From NCBI GenBank assembly GCA_008933995.1, contig WARS01000071.1, positions 4,866,652 through 4,930,651 on the forward strand: DNA of 64,000 bases, in the 5' to 3' direction. Numbering within the stretch: the stretch's first letter is position 1; every line of letters begins with the position of its first letter. The position numbers and the translations under genes were made by a program. This DNA comes from Datnioides undecimradiatus. Its lineage: Eukaryota; Chordata; Actinopteri; Lobotiformes; Datnioididae. The notes beneath the pieces were generated by a model that worked only from the letters and a program-made list of their open reading frames with translations, was not told where the DNA came from and did no database searches. Of this stretch, positions 13,219 through 25,445 are shown piece after piece.

Positions 13219-13226
13219 TGACGTCA
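13219..13226. promoter_or_regulatory. Perfect palindromic CRE (TGACGTCA) in the dazap2 promoter
   Basis: The full palindromic CREB/ATF element TGACGTCA lies 138 bases upstream of the dazap2 ATG, in a CpG-rich stretch that is probably the promoter or 5' UTR. CREB/ATF use is inferred from the motif and its distance to the start codon. Confidence 0.5.
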
Positions 13227-13363
13227 CCACTTCCACAACAACAAGAAGCTGAAAAACAAGGAAGTGAGTGATTGTGAAGCCGTAACCTGTTTTAAGGCCG
13301 TGACAAGATACGCAGAGCTCCGTTTAACCTGATATTCCTCAGTCTCCGGATCATTCCACAACA

Positions 13364-15683
13364 ATGAACAACAAAGGTATTTCTCCGGACATTTTTGGGG
13401 TGATAAGTCAGCTGTTCGCTTTACGACGCTGACGTTATAACTAGAGATGAAGAGCTGTCGTTGTGTGCCATCTGAGGACTTCACGTTTAGCTACGTACAT
13501 GACAATAAACGGACGTTTTCTGGTCGACAGTGAAGCAAACGCGCCGAGTTTCTGCATCTAGTTTGTTATAAAACACCGTCGGGGTTAATAATGGACGTCT
13601 GGATTTACTGTCACCTTATATCACCGGAGCATTAATGGCCAGGTCACATATTTCCAGTTAGCTAGCTTCACACAGCAGAGGCTGATTTTAAAGGCGAAGC
13701 TGACATCAATTTGCTGTTTCGGTTGACACGGCTGGGAATCGACATCTGTTTTGATCATTTAAATAACGATCAGTTTATACTTTTAGTGCGCACACACGTT
13801 AAATAATTAGATAATATACCATTTATTTGCACATACTCAGATCTCTGGTGTAGGAAACGATTTTTTTCTTTTTTTTTTTTATTAATTTAAAGATTGATTT
13901 CTCGTATTACTGCTTGGTTTAACGAATGCCACTGAAGAGCCTTGCGTAAGATGCTGAGCACATGTTAGCTGGACTTACATAATTTTTGATTGACAGGGTG
14001 CTCATTTGACAAAGGTTCAACTTTTATTTCTATTATAGTGAAACCATAAAAGAAAAAGAAATAGGTTAGACTTGTATTTGTAAAAAAAAATAAATAAAAT
14101 AAACAACCAAAAAATATATATATATTTATCAAGTTTGTCAATTTTTTAAAAATATTAAGATCAATATTTTTTCATTATTAGTTCTTAATCACAGAGTCAA
14201 ATGCAAATATCTCCTCCCTCTGTTCTTTCTTGATCTCATGATTTCTCTTTGGTCCTAAGACATAAACATGTGTACATTTACATGTCATTGTAAGATTCAT
14301 GGGCACCCTTGAAAGTAAATGTAAATGGAACGGCGGCCTTCCTTCTCTTTGTTGGAGCTTTACTTGCGGCCTGCGCCCATCATGCAGCACTGGATCTGAC
14401 GCTACCTTTAACCCCACATGCATCGCTGTATGTGCTAACTGTCTCAGCTGTCTTCATTTGAATATTATATTATAGTTTGTTATTTATTATTATTTAATGT
14501 CTCTGAACACAAGACGATTGAAATTTACCACCTATATACAGTCCTGACATGTATCGGCTTCATCAGAGTGGTCAGCGTGCAGGTTTTTGCTTGAGTGCAC
14601 TTGCGCAGAGATGGTGGACACTGTAGATGTGATACCAGCCACCCTTCAGTCCCCAGCTCATCGTCCTGCCATCAACAAAATTATGTAATATTCCTCGATG
14701 CATCCCAACGCCGAGCGTCGCATCTTTGACTCGTCCTCCGTCACATATTTTCTAGCGTTCCTGAGAAACGTCTGGCTTCAAAGATTTATTTTTTTTGTTG
14801 TTGTTGTTTACTGCAGAAATGCTCAGATCGTACCACAGCACGCCGCCGCGAAGGCGCCGTCGCTCACTCGACCTCAGGTTTCTGTGTCAGTCGGTGTTAA
14901 AGTGAAAAAGATGGCAGTGTTCCTCATGTAAAATGTTGTTTTGCAGGTTCATATCCACAGCAGGCTGTGTACCCTCAGCAGAGCACTGCGCCTGTATACC
15001 CTCCTGCTATGCAAATGTCTCCTCAGGCACCTCCTTACACAGACACACCACCTGCATATTCTGAGGTACGTTCTTCTGCATTGATATGCCACACGATAAC
15101 GCAATCAATACTCCAAACGAGCAGTTCTGAACTAATCCTAGTCTTGCTGTCTCTGTGTCTGCAGATATACCAGCCCAGATATGTGCTTCCACCTCAGGTG
15201 CCTGGTCAGTTGCCTCAGATGTCCTCTCCCTACCCTGGTGCTCAGGTGTTCATGCCCATGCAGCCACACATGTCCGTTGGGCCAGTGGGCCAGAATGTGC
15301 CCATGGCTTACTATCCGATGGGAGCCGTGTACCCCCCTGGTTCAACAGTGATGGTGGAGGGCGGCTTTGATGCTGGTGCTCGCTTCACAGCAGGCAGCAG
15401 TGTTTCCATCCCAGTAAGTATCCCTACATGAGCCAGAATCCTTGCGGTCAGGACGTTTGCCGAGATGCAGCGGCCACCTTACGTCCAAATGCTCAAATAT
15501 TAAAAATCCAAAGATCTCCAGCAAATGCTTGTGCTCGTTTCTCGCCTCTTCTAGCCCCCACCTCCTGGACACCCCCCCAACGCGGCTCAGCTAGCTGCCA
15601 TGCAGAATGCCAACGTCGTAATGACACAGCGCAAGAACAACTTCTTCCTGGGTGGATCCAGTGGAGGTTATACCATCTGGTAA
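13364..15683 (+). CDS. dazap2: DAZ-associated protein 2 (proline-rich PPxY adaptor)
   Basis: DAZAP2 is a small, highly conserved proline/tyrosine-rich adaptor that binds DAZ proteins and several signalling and ubiquitin-pathway partners. Four coding exons (13364-13376, 14947-15065, 15165-15413, 15555-15683) join in phase to 169 residues; human DAZAP2 has 168. Exon 1 contributes only MNNK plus one base. A PPAY motif (residues 39-42), the WW-domain ligand type, precedes the exon 2/3 junction. The middle is rich in Pro, Gln, Tyr and Met. The C-terminus has a PPPPGHPPNAAQLAAMQ segment and ends GGSSGGYTIW, typical of this protein. There is no signal peptide or membrane segment. The flanks pou6f1 and smagp match the human order. 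The ATG lies in an exon that splices directly to the conserved second exon, which supports this start. Confidence 0.96.
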
Positions 15684-18415
15684 CAGCAAGTCCTCAGCTC
15701 CTCCTTCATGCCTAAACCGTGCCCCCGTCCCAACTGATGCCCCAGTTCTTCCCCCGTCCCATACGCCTCCCTCTACAGGCTGCTTGGCCATGCCACAATA
15801 CTAAGATCACCTAACGGAATGTAATATTTTAGAGCCCTTGTGAAAGGTACAGTACTCCACTTCTGACCTAGAGATCAAATGATGAATGCCACTGCCCGGA
15901 GAGGACACATTTCTAAAGTCCATTACATAATTCTTCATTGGCTCTAACCTCTCTGGTCATTCCAGATTTGGACCTCCTTCAGGCATCTGTATTTGCTCTA
16001 GAGACCCGCTCTCCTTCGATCGACTGGATCACAAATTATACTGAGATGTTACCTGTATACCTGTAAAGCTACGTAAATGAACTGTTGACATATCAGACCC
16101 GCGTAATATATAGTTTAGCTGCTTTATGGTGAAAGTGAAATGCAGTTACAAAGTTGCAGTGAAAGCGCGAAAAAAAAAAAAGAAATCTCCACTTGTCTTT
16201 TTTGAAAACTTTTAGTGTAGTTAAATTAATAGATGTGTAATAGTTAAATGTAAATACCAGTATGATTATCATGAAAAGTGACATCTCGACTGTACTAAAA
16301 AAACAAAAAAACAAAAAAAACAAAAAAAAAAGATGAACAAGCGTCCTGGATGCTTTTAGCTAGAATCGTCTTGTCCTTTGCACAGTATCCAAAACACCAC
16401 GGCGAATTCGTTGCAGTCAGACAGGTTATGATTTAAATCACGTGTAAATGAAATAAATTAAACTAAAGCGAGCGACTCAAGAAAAGAGTTCACGCAATAT
16501 CCAAAGTGGTTTACTGTACCTTGTCGGGCAACTTGTAGATGAACATAGTCAAGTGCCAAAGAGCACTGGGGATAGCCCGAATCTAAAGCAAATTAACTTC
16601 AGTAAACTTAAAGGAAAGAAATTTAAAGTAAATCCAAATAGCAAGTTGAACGAGAAGGGGTGGTTGGTGTAACATTTTAGCCTCTTTTGTCTCCTGTTTC
16701 TGTTTCGCAGTCGGATACCCAGAGTTTATACACTAAATGTTTCATCGTGCAGATTTCAAGATCCACCCTCCATTGTCTCTCTTTGTCTTTCCACCACAGT
16801 ATAATCTGGTAACGTGTTTATTCACCGTAGAAGAAGAAACGTCACCTTTTGTGATAGCGTTAGTTTTTAGGCAGCATTTTCAAACGGACGAGGAGACTTT
16901 ATTAAAGATTTCAGCGTTTCTTTCTTTCTTTCTTTCTTTCTTTTGTTCCACTTTTTAGGCAATCCTCACGAGTAGTTAGGCTAATAAATTCGTTAGTATA
17001 ACCAATGAGCTGGTTGTACCAAAGGTTTGGTCTACAATGCACTTACGTTTGGTTGTGACATGAAATTTAAAGCGTCGCAATTTAAAAGCAAACATATCAC
17101 CGAGTAAGAAGTTCCGAGACTGCTGGCGCCTAGACCTTCAGTCGGACGTGTCAGTTAACGTGTTAATGTCACTTTATGTGGTTTGACTGCATCTTTAAAT
17201 CGTTGCATACTTTTGCACCTTTGCTATGTACAAATTTGAATTTGATTAAATACTTTTTATCTGAGATGCACTGCTAAGCAAATCCGAGTGGTTGCAGACA
17301 AGGGGCTACTCTCTCTTTTTTTTTTTCTTCTTTTCTTAAAAAATTATCTTTTTCTGTTTTCACGACTTTTTTTAAAGCAAGCTGTGAGATTTTTGAACAT
17401 TTTTAGACTGTAAAGTTCATCAAGTCGTGTCCATTTGAAGCAAAACGTCAAGATGTGTCGTGTTGTTCGGGAGCCTGAGAGTGTATGCAACCGTCTGCAG
17501 TGAGGCTATGTCGCCATTAGCGTAACAGTTCATTTAAAAAGCCATTTTCATGCTGGTAAACACACTTCTTTAGTATCTTTACGCAGTACGTTATCTTGCA
17601 AACTTAAATAAGGTGTCTGAAACTAGGTAAGTCAGTATATAGATACCAAAAACGTATCTTTGTAGTTAGAAGTCTTCATTTTGGTGTCTGGTAGCGTCAA
17701 TGTGTCACTGGGTATCCGACGTACCGTATCAAGTTTTAACAGCTGTGGCCGCCGGACGACAAATGCCGTCGCTGTCGACCCACATCGAGTGATTTCAGTC
17801 AGAAAGACCAGCTGTCTGGAAAACGCGCTCCGTCCGCGCGACGGACCTCCACCATGCAGCTCGCACGCGGAGCTACGGGCGCGACGGACGCGTCCCACGT
17901 GTCTTTTGAGACGGCTCGGTGTTCATTTGTTCTCACGTTGTCTCGCACAGCTCTTCTGGGGAAGAGGCCACAGCTATCAAAGCTTTTAAAACACGTTTTA
18001 AAAAGGGTTTTTTTTAAACAATTACTATTATTATTTTTTTAATTCATCTCTGTTCTGTTTGTTTGTAAAGCGGCATAACGGTGGCTTTGTCCCAGCAATA
18101 TGAAGTACTGTAAACTACAGCTGACCAGTAGATGCTATGCCAACCACAGCCAGCAAATGGATTACCCTTTTGTTGAAGGATTACGGACATTTATAGTTCA
18201 GGGATTCTCTTTACAATATTTTGTAAAAAATAGATGTATGTACTAAAGTGACGTGATAGACTTTGGTACACATTCTATCTTTTAAGATTACTAAAGGAGA
18301 TGAGTGTCAAAGATGGAAATACTTTGAAAAAAAGAACTTAGGTGCACTTAACTTTTTTATACTAAACTTAAAATTTAAAATGTAAGTTTAGAATAAAGGT
18401 TATTTTGGAAATTTG
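15684..18415 (+). other. Probable long dazap2 3' UTR with poly(A) signals
   Basis: No other gene is recognisable downstream of the dazap2 stop for over 3 kb. AATAAA occurs near 16450 and at 18392-18397, so a 3' UTR of 0.8 or 2.7 kb is possible. The stretch is A/T-rich with poly-A and poly-T runs and one CpG-rich island around 17820-17910. Its assignment to dazap2 is inferred from position and strand. Confidence 0.4.
16917..16943. repeat. (TTTC)n microsatellite
   Basis: About six tandem TTTC units lie inside the presumed dazap2 3' UTR. Seen directly. Confidence 0.85.
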
Positions 18416-19159
18416 AAATGCTGCATGTTTGTTTAATTTTTGTATTAGCACAGGGAAGGTATTTGATTGTTGTGATGTGAGGTAACACCTGGGATTCAGG
18501 TTATTGTTGTGTGTTAATAGCTTCAGTGTCTTTTCCTTGCCTAACTGCATCACAGGTAACTCATTTAACCAGCTTTCTTTACCTTCATAACGGTCTCACT
18601 AATGATTCTTTGTTATAAATCAGTCTCACATACCTTATTTTAGTGTACGTACTGTATGAAAGGTCCAATAGTCACAACCTAACTATTGTCACTTTGATAT
18701 AAACGGTATTGAGTCAAATATGGATCTGTATTTTTGTCAGAATCACCAGTTCCCAGTTTACTGCGTCCAACACATTTCAGTCTAACAGCCCACGGCAAAT
18801 CACACCTTAACGAAGCTCATCAAATTCATCTTTTCCCACTGACAGGTTCTGATTCACACTCACAATCATCTCGAGCTGTGGTTTGTCGTCTCTCACGCAG
18901 CGTCAACAAAAACTGAATCGGCTCCATGATAGCGGGATTTAGTGCTGCGCTGCTGTGTGGGACTACACTGGACGTGGCTGGGTGTGTCTAACGAACGGCG
19001 TGACGTGCGGTGTGAGCCCTGCAACATTTAAACACACCAACGACTGATTCAAAGCCAGAACGTGGGCGGCGATGCTGATGATCACATCGCTGCCTGTTTC
19101 GAAATGTATCAACACAACAACATCAGGCTGAATAATGGCACTAGTCCAAAAAACAAGTT

Positions 19160-19165
19160 TTTATT
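19160..19165 (-). terminator. Candidate polyadenylation signal of smagp
   Basis: TTTATT on the plus strand is AATAAA on the minus strand, about 620 bases past the smagp stop. It is a plausible 3' end of the smagp mRNA, inferred from position. The bases between it and the stop hold nothing recognisable. Confidence 0.35.
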
Positions 19166-19788
19166 GTCTTCCACGTTTATCACAAATGGGGAAGTTGTCA
19201 GTAACCATCTCTGGCAAACAAGACAAAAGCCGGGTGCGACAGAAATCAAACGCAGCGGGTAACGTGTGGCCGTCCTGCACTTTAAATAAGGACGACGGCC
19301 TTTTTGACTAGCTTATAAAAGCACTGCATACAAAAAGCCTTCGTGTTAAAAGCAAATGAATATAAAAGTAACAGCCCCTGAACGCGTCTTGCACAAAATA
19401 TGTTTGGGGGAGGGGAAAATACAATATTACAAATACTATAAGAGGAAAAAAACAAAAACATGGCTGATAAATAACGCAGCAGACGAGCTGGTCCTACATT
19501 TCGACTGTCGCTGTGACGTTTTTAAAAAAGCCCACCACCTGTTTCACGCCGAGCTCCGCTAATCTGGACACACCTGTCGTCTTGTCACCTGCTCCTCATC
19601 CGTCAATAAACACCCGCACTAGTACAATCTTATCTTTGGCATGGCTTGTGCTCCTCTGCGTTTTTCAAAAACAAAATCTTAAAAAGAGGTCGTTTCTTTC
19701 TTTTTTTAAAATTCTTCACACAGTCCCAGTTCTTCTCAGTCTTCCCCAGACCTCCTTTCTTTAACATCGCTCGCTCCCCCGTTCGTCT

Positions 19789-21678
19789 TCATATGAAGTA
19801 CTCCTTCTTTTCGCTGGCGGCCTGGTTGCTGTGTTCCTCGTCGGGGTCCTCTCCTGGAGCCAGCTCCCCTGTCGTCCTGTAGTCCCCTTTGTTGTGGCAC
19901 ATGTACCGGTAAAGCAGGAAGCCCAGAGCAGCTACCGTCAGCAGGATGAGAACAACAACCACTGGTGGGGGGGGAAATCAGCCATAATGTGTTTTTAAAA
20001 ATGCAGCTGACTTCAAAACGTGACGAGAAAGGGTCTGGGTGAAGTGTAAACTGTTACCTCCAATGACAGCAGAGTCTGGACTTGTTGGAGCCGCCGTCGT
20101 TACCACTGAGGGTAAAAAAACAAGAAATGTAAATTGGTTTTTAAACCGTCGGTGTCAGGTAACGGAAAATGCAGAAAGGTCATGAGATTGTTCTGCCGCA
20201 CAGAAGAGGAAGTAAACTGTGCCGTGTCTCCTGTGGGTCCAGGAGGGAGGCCGCTTTGTGTGGCCGCTAATGCAAAATAAATAAAAGTGTAGGGGTGTGG
20301 GAGTTACCCTGAATCACGGTGGCGCCCGCTTCCGTGGGAAGTGATGTTAAAAGTCCCGCATCTGACGCTGAACAAAACACAAGCAAGACATGTGTTGAGA
20401 ACAGGCCACGAACTATAAAAAAGGCCGCGGCATGGGGACGCTTGCCGGCTGCGGCTCAGCTTTAGAAGCAAATACGTTTCAAATCTCTAAAAGACAACGT
20501 ATCGGCGCACTCACCCTGCGTCACGTTGGCGCCTGCATACGAGGTGAGTGTCGTCGGAGGCGCCGCGTCTGAATCTGGAAGATAAAAAGCATGTTAGAAA
20601 TGTCGCAGGACTCTATCTTCAGCACACAGTCTGCTAGGAGAGACTTGTGTAACTGCATAGCTGCTGCCTGAGGAGGGAATATTAAGTGTTGTGACACAGT
20701 AATCTGATTATTAAGGGCGGCCACCGAAACAAACCTGTCAGCCTCTTATTTATTCCTGTGACGCAATCGCTTAATCGGGGTACGCCCCAGCAGGAGAAGA
20801 ATTATGGAGATCTTGAAAAAGGGTAGTTATTAATCGATGACGGGATACTTGTTATGAATATTTAGTCATTTTTAAGCCAAAATCTTAGTTTCAAGACCCT
20901 AAAATGTGAGTAAGTTCCTGCTTTTGTTAGTCATATAACTGTAAGCGTGAATATTCTATTCTCGCGCTCAGTTGGTGCAATGGGCGTTTTTCCACTGTTT
21001 TCTTATGTGTAACAGATTAAAGCACATTAAATCTCATCATAAAGTCTCATCACTGATCAACTGAGTCTATTTAAAATATATATATTTTTAAAAAAAAAAC
21101 AACAACACACTCGTGAGGCAGCAGAACTGTCTGAGTCAGTATTGTTATTATAGATGCAGACATTGGTGGCATCGGGTGAAGGTTGGGCAAGTTTCAGCTA
21201 CTTAAATCTGTTTGTGCCACTTAGAAAGACGATCAGCTGTTTGGCATGATTCATCTGAATCTGCAAAGCAACGAGTAACTACTGTAACTAACTGGAAAAA
21301 GAAAAATCATCATTACAAGTGCACTAAAGCAATAAAAAAAAAAAAAAAACATCATCCAAGGTCTCGTTTTGCTCCAACAACAGCTCAAATATTCAGTTTA
21401 TTCACTTGCGAGAAGCTGAAACCATCAAATGTTTGTGATTTTCTGCTTTAAAGGGGGGCTTGAACGCTCCAGCCTTTACCAGATCAGCTCACGTTGTTTC
21501 CACCGACTAACTGATTCATGGACCAATGTATGCAATTCTAATGTAGTCAAGTACAGCACTCAGTAAAAGTGGACAGTAGGCTGCTTTGCTGCACAGGTTA
21601 TTTCAAATTACCCACAGGAACCAAACGTGTCACAGCAGTGCTTAGTGAAAACTGGTTAGAGGCGGACTTACTATTCAT
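19789..21678 (-). CDS. smagp: Small cell adhesion glycoprotein (glycophorin C-like tail)
   Basis: SMAGP is a small single-pass glycoprotein of epithelial cell contacts. Five coding exons on the minus strand (21672-21678, 20515-20574, 20308-20367, 20058-20105, 19789-19961) join in phase to 115 residues; human SMAGP has 97. The extracellular part is rich in Thr, Ser, Pro and Ala, as expected for O-glycosylation. One transmembrane helix (about residues 55-76, VVVVLILLTVAALGFLLY) is followed by YMCHNKGDYRT and a C-terminus ending KKEYFI. That ending matches SMAGP and the PDZ-binding tail of glycophorin C. There is no cleavable signal peptide. The seven-base first exon (ATG AAT A, then GTAAGT) is chosen because its phase and donor fit; it is the weakest part. 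The 60-base exons 2 and 3 look duplicated. Position between dazap2 and bin2 supports SMAGP over GYPC. Confidence 0.85.
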
Positions 21679-22067
21679 GGTTAATGCTGGTTAACTCACT
21701 GGCTGATATACCTGTAAGAAAACACACAAAAACAATAAAAACCCACATGTTTCACTGACATTTCCGCAGTCACACTGTGCGACCGTGTGGCCTGAACCGC
21801 TGACATGGTTTATTTAACCGGTCAACACCTTTCCCACCATTGTTACTTCATTACTCGGCTCAAGCTCCTTTGTCCTCCTCACAAACTGGTCAGACTAACT
21901 TTTATCGAGAGGGCACACGAAGCTGCGTCGCCGCAACTCAGCCAGTCGGTTAAACGCACAGTCACCGCAGAGGAAACACGCGACTCGTTAGGTTAAAGGA
22001 AAGTGTGCACGAAGCTCCGACGCCGAACAATCAGACATTGTTCATCACAGCTGTTGTGTGCGCTTAC

Positions 22068-22350
22068 CTGGGCGGCGCAGCGGAGCAGGGAAAGGGAGGG
22101 GGGGTGACAAACGCCAGCTGTGCTAACCAACTTTTACCCCCGCGAGCCGAACTTTGAAAGGTGTAGAAAACGAGCGCGCGCGCTGCTCACTTTAAGTCTG
22201 AAACTGAAGCCGCGTGCGAGGCTCTAAACGCGTCTGAAACTGCGTCTGTGAAATACAGTAAGTAGAAATACTTTTTCTCCCAGCACCCGTGAGTCATGCG
22301 GCGCACGCTCTCGATTTCCGCCCCTCCTTTTCCTCCCCCTCCTCCCCCTC
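22068..22350 (-). promoter_or_regulatory. Probable smagp noncoding first exon and CpG-rich promoter
   Basis: A strong minus-strand donor (GCCCAG|GTAAGC) has its exon edge at 22068. It is followed upstream by a CpG-rich stretch to about 22350, including a pyrimidine-rich CTCC tract near 22320-22360. This fits a noncoding first exon joined to the coding exon at 21672-21678. Inferred from splice site and composition. Confidence 0.45.
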
Positions 22351-22399
22351 CTCCCCGTGTCCGTCTCACTGTCGAAGATCGTCTATCAACACTATGCAT

Positions 22400-24100
22400 C
22401 ACTCCCGAGTTATTAAAAAAACCCTGACCAGAGCTGTATTTTCTGTTTTTTCACTATCAAATCATCTATAAAATCGCATTTGTGATTTTATTTTTGCATG
22501 TATTTTATTGTTTGCATGTCCACTCTACAATTAGGATATTGACTTACTATATCCGCATTATATTTTTTAGTTTCAATCAATTTGCCAAATTATTTTGGTC
22601 AATAAAATCAGAATACAATACAAATTAGTTGATATTGTAGAATTCAGTATTATATAATATAAAAATTAGAGCTTCATAATGTTGTATATGTTCCCAATAT
22701 GAATTAATTGGATGCGTAAACTCATTTTTACAGTAGATAATGCAGGTCACTGTAAAGTTATACAATGGATATTTAACCAAAATAGTTCTAAGTAGGTAAA
22801 ATCATTGTACAGTCTATTTCCATTCCAGCTTAAACCTTGGTCACTATATCAGCAGCCTGTGGATTGTTTGCCCTCTAAAATCAGTATCAGTCTCAAAATA
22901 AACAGTTAGCTCAGCTCAACTGTTGAGTTTCTACCAGGCAGCTTAGAGGCATCTCTCATTTACTGCACCCCGTTAGGCCTTGCATGCATGCCACTTGTCA
23001 CAAGACCAGGGAACCACGCTTAAATGGCGTGTACGGAGCCGTAACACAAAGCAGCTCTTCATTATGTTCTTGTGAATAACAACATATATTTACAGGTCTA
23101 ACTTTCTGTAGCGCAATTACGTGAGGCAGCTGCGGAGATCATGTCAGAGGGGTAAAATCAATAATAATAAAAAGAAAGGATTTGGTCCACACATTCAGAT
23201 GTGCATAAAACTGCGACATTAGCTTGAATGAGTTCCGTGGTCGCTCTTAATCTTAGTCTTTGGTGCCACAGTGGAGCTCTTATTTGGCAGAACAGCGAGG
23301 AGTGTCAGGCATAACATCAGAACGATCATGAGGTGCTTTCTGTGTCGCTGCCATAAAACACATCCTTGTTGTCGCAGGCCAAGAAGTGCCGATGTCTTTC
23401 TCCTCTAATGGATAAAACATCAACAAAAACACTGAAACCATCTGGTAAACACCGATCTCTCATATCAAGAGATTTTAGCTTTGGAATCAACCTAAGCATC
23501 ATTTTTTGGGGGGAATTTGGTTTAAAAAACGTATTAATATTTGAACTTAATGACTCTTAAAGCAAAAAGGGTGGGGACTGTGAGTTCAGGCTTTGATGGG
23601 CCTGTAGGTCTTCATTGACGGCACAGGGACAAGCAGACTGTGACCTGGGTCTTCACCGATGCCGTGACCTCTCTCGTGTGCACGGTGATCGTACGCTGTG
23701 TCCAAGTTCGGGAGAGCCGTCCAATGACGTTTTTTCACCAACTGGGCCGAATTCCTCCAGCTGGCTCCAAGGACGCTCTCTGTGGCACTTCAGGCGACCT
23801 CTTATGCGCAACTGATGCACATAATAAATGGGAAATGGACGCTGAACAGAAAACCGGGACCCGTTCTAAAACAAATCAGGGAAATGTAAACTAACATACT
23901 GCGAATCTGATGTTTGCATAATTTAAAACCATCTGTGCACCGTGTCCACCTGGTGGCACTTTGACAGGAGTGGTGGAAAACAGGTTCCACTCAGAGCAAG
24001 TGTTCATTTAGCTATTTTTATATTACTACATGTGTATGTGTATATATGTAAATATATAATAATGTGTATGTGTCATCATGATCCTGTGTCTCCCACACCT
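22400..24100. other. Intergenic A/T-rich stretch between smagp and bin2; no gene seen
   Basis: The sequence is A/T-rich (especially 22480-22800), with short chance frames lacking family resemblance. No RNA gene, repeat array or splice-supported exon was recognised. Confidence 0.4.
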
Positions 24101-24520
24101 GCAGCCACTCCCTGATTGGCTCTCTTTGCCTCTCCGTGTGTGTGTGTGTGTGTGTGTTTGTCTGAGTGGAGGCAGGTGTCCTGGAGGCAGAGCAAAGACC
24201 CACCAGCTGCATCCCATCCTGCAATCAAGACTCTTCTGGCAAAGACCAGAGTCTTAGCCAGATTGTACTTCCTCCTCAGTCGGTCTGTGTTTCTGGCCGT
24301 TCCACTAACACTTGCTCGTTGTTTGTTTACATCACATCAATCCAGTTTCGCCCCTCGTTGCGGTCCTGTTTGCCCGGGCTCCGGTCCCTGTCATCTGTCC
24401 CTTTGTCTCTGCAGCCCCTCATCCCTGACTTGGACCCTTGCGCCTTCCTCCCACCTGCCCAAGCTTCACCTGGCTGGTGATAAATACTGATAAACGGTGT
24501 AAATAAACCATTGTTATTGT
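24090..24520 (+). mobile_element. Possible retroelement 3' end or LTR remnant
   Basis: This is a C/T-rich block with phrases such as cacacctgcagccactccctgattgg, an interrupted GT microsatellite, and AATAAA near 24503 followed by an A/T-rich tail. Its style resembles fish retroelement termini I have seen. No coding part, target duplication or matching second repeat is visible. Weak call. Confidence 0.25.
24136..24157. repeat. (GT)n microsatellite
   Basis: About eleven GT units lie between smagp and bin2. Seen directly. Confidence 0.85.
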
Positions 24521-25445
24521 TTGTTTTGCTGTCTTTTTCATTTTTCATGCAGCTCTCACAATTTTTTGGGGGGACCTGCTGACTATTTGTGCTTGACAAA
24601 CAAACATAACAAACATCAATTTAAAAACGAAATGTGTTTTTCATTATTTATTGTATAAATTTAACCATCCCCTTGCTATTACCCCTGAGGGTGTGCGGCA
24701 TTCATAAAATAATGAAAAAAATCAGTGAAATTAGCATAAATGCGATATATAAAAATGATTTATCTTCGCTGTGCGCAGCTAATTAACAGACTCCAATTTT
24801 GCAAGTGTAAAAGATAAGATAAAAATGGAAAATGAATGAATCCTTGCCAAAAAAAAAAAAAGGGAAAAGAATTAAAAGTTCTGTTTAGTTTCAGTCTTTC
24901 GGTCAACGTGAAAGTGGAGTTTGGCTCAGTTCCTTCAGAAACTGACACTACAGCACAGTGCGTTTGCATACTGTGACCATGCTGTGCTCAGTAGGTTTTC
25001 TAATAATGTAAACCCATAAGTGCATTTATGTTTGCTAATGTCGGACACTCTAATTTGAACCTGTTTGTTGCATATTAATGGAATCTACGAGACCAACAAT
25101 AATGAAATGATCTATATGTTTGATAGGGTATAATTAATAATGTATAATAAAACATGGCTGATGTGGCCTCACGCAGACCATGTCCCGTATGTACAACTGA
25201 TTTCAATTACAGATAAATAAGAAAACTTAGACTAACAAGTCAAAGCGCAGTACATCATTCACCGCAGTTGGTCTCCTCAGTGTACAGCTGTTGACTTCAA
25301 TCTCCTCTGTGCTACTCTGCTGAAATCAACACAGGGCAGACATGGATTAATGAAAATATGGAAACCAGAATGATAAGATTGATAATATGTGACTGATTGT
25401 GTGGATAAGACAAACATGCAAACCGTGTGTTAAAGTCTGATTGCT

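Noticed and set aside
17681-17989. 102-codon frame over the CpG-rich patch after dazap2
   Set aside because: The arginine-rich translation comes from CpG content, and no start context or homologue is recognised. Noted as a composition anomaly instead.
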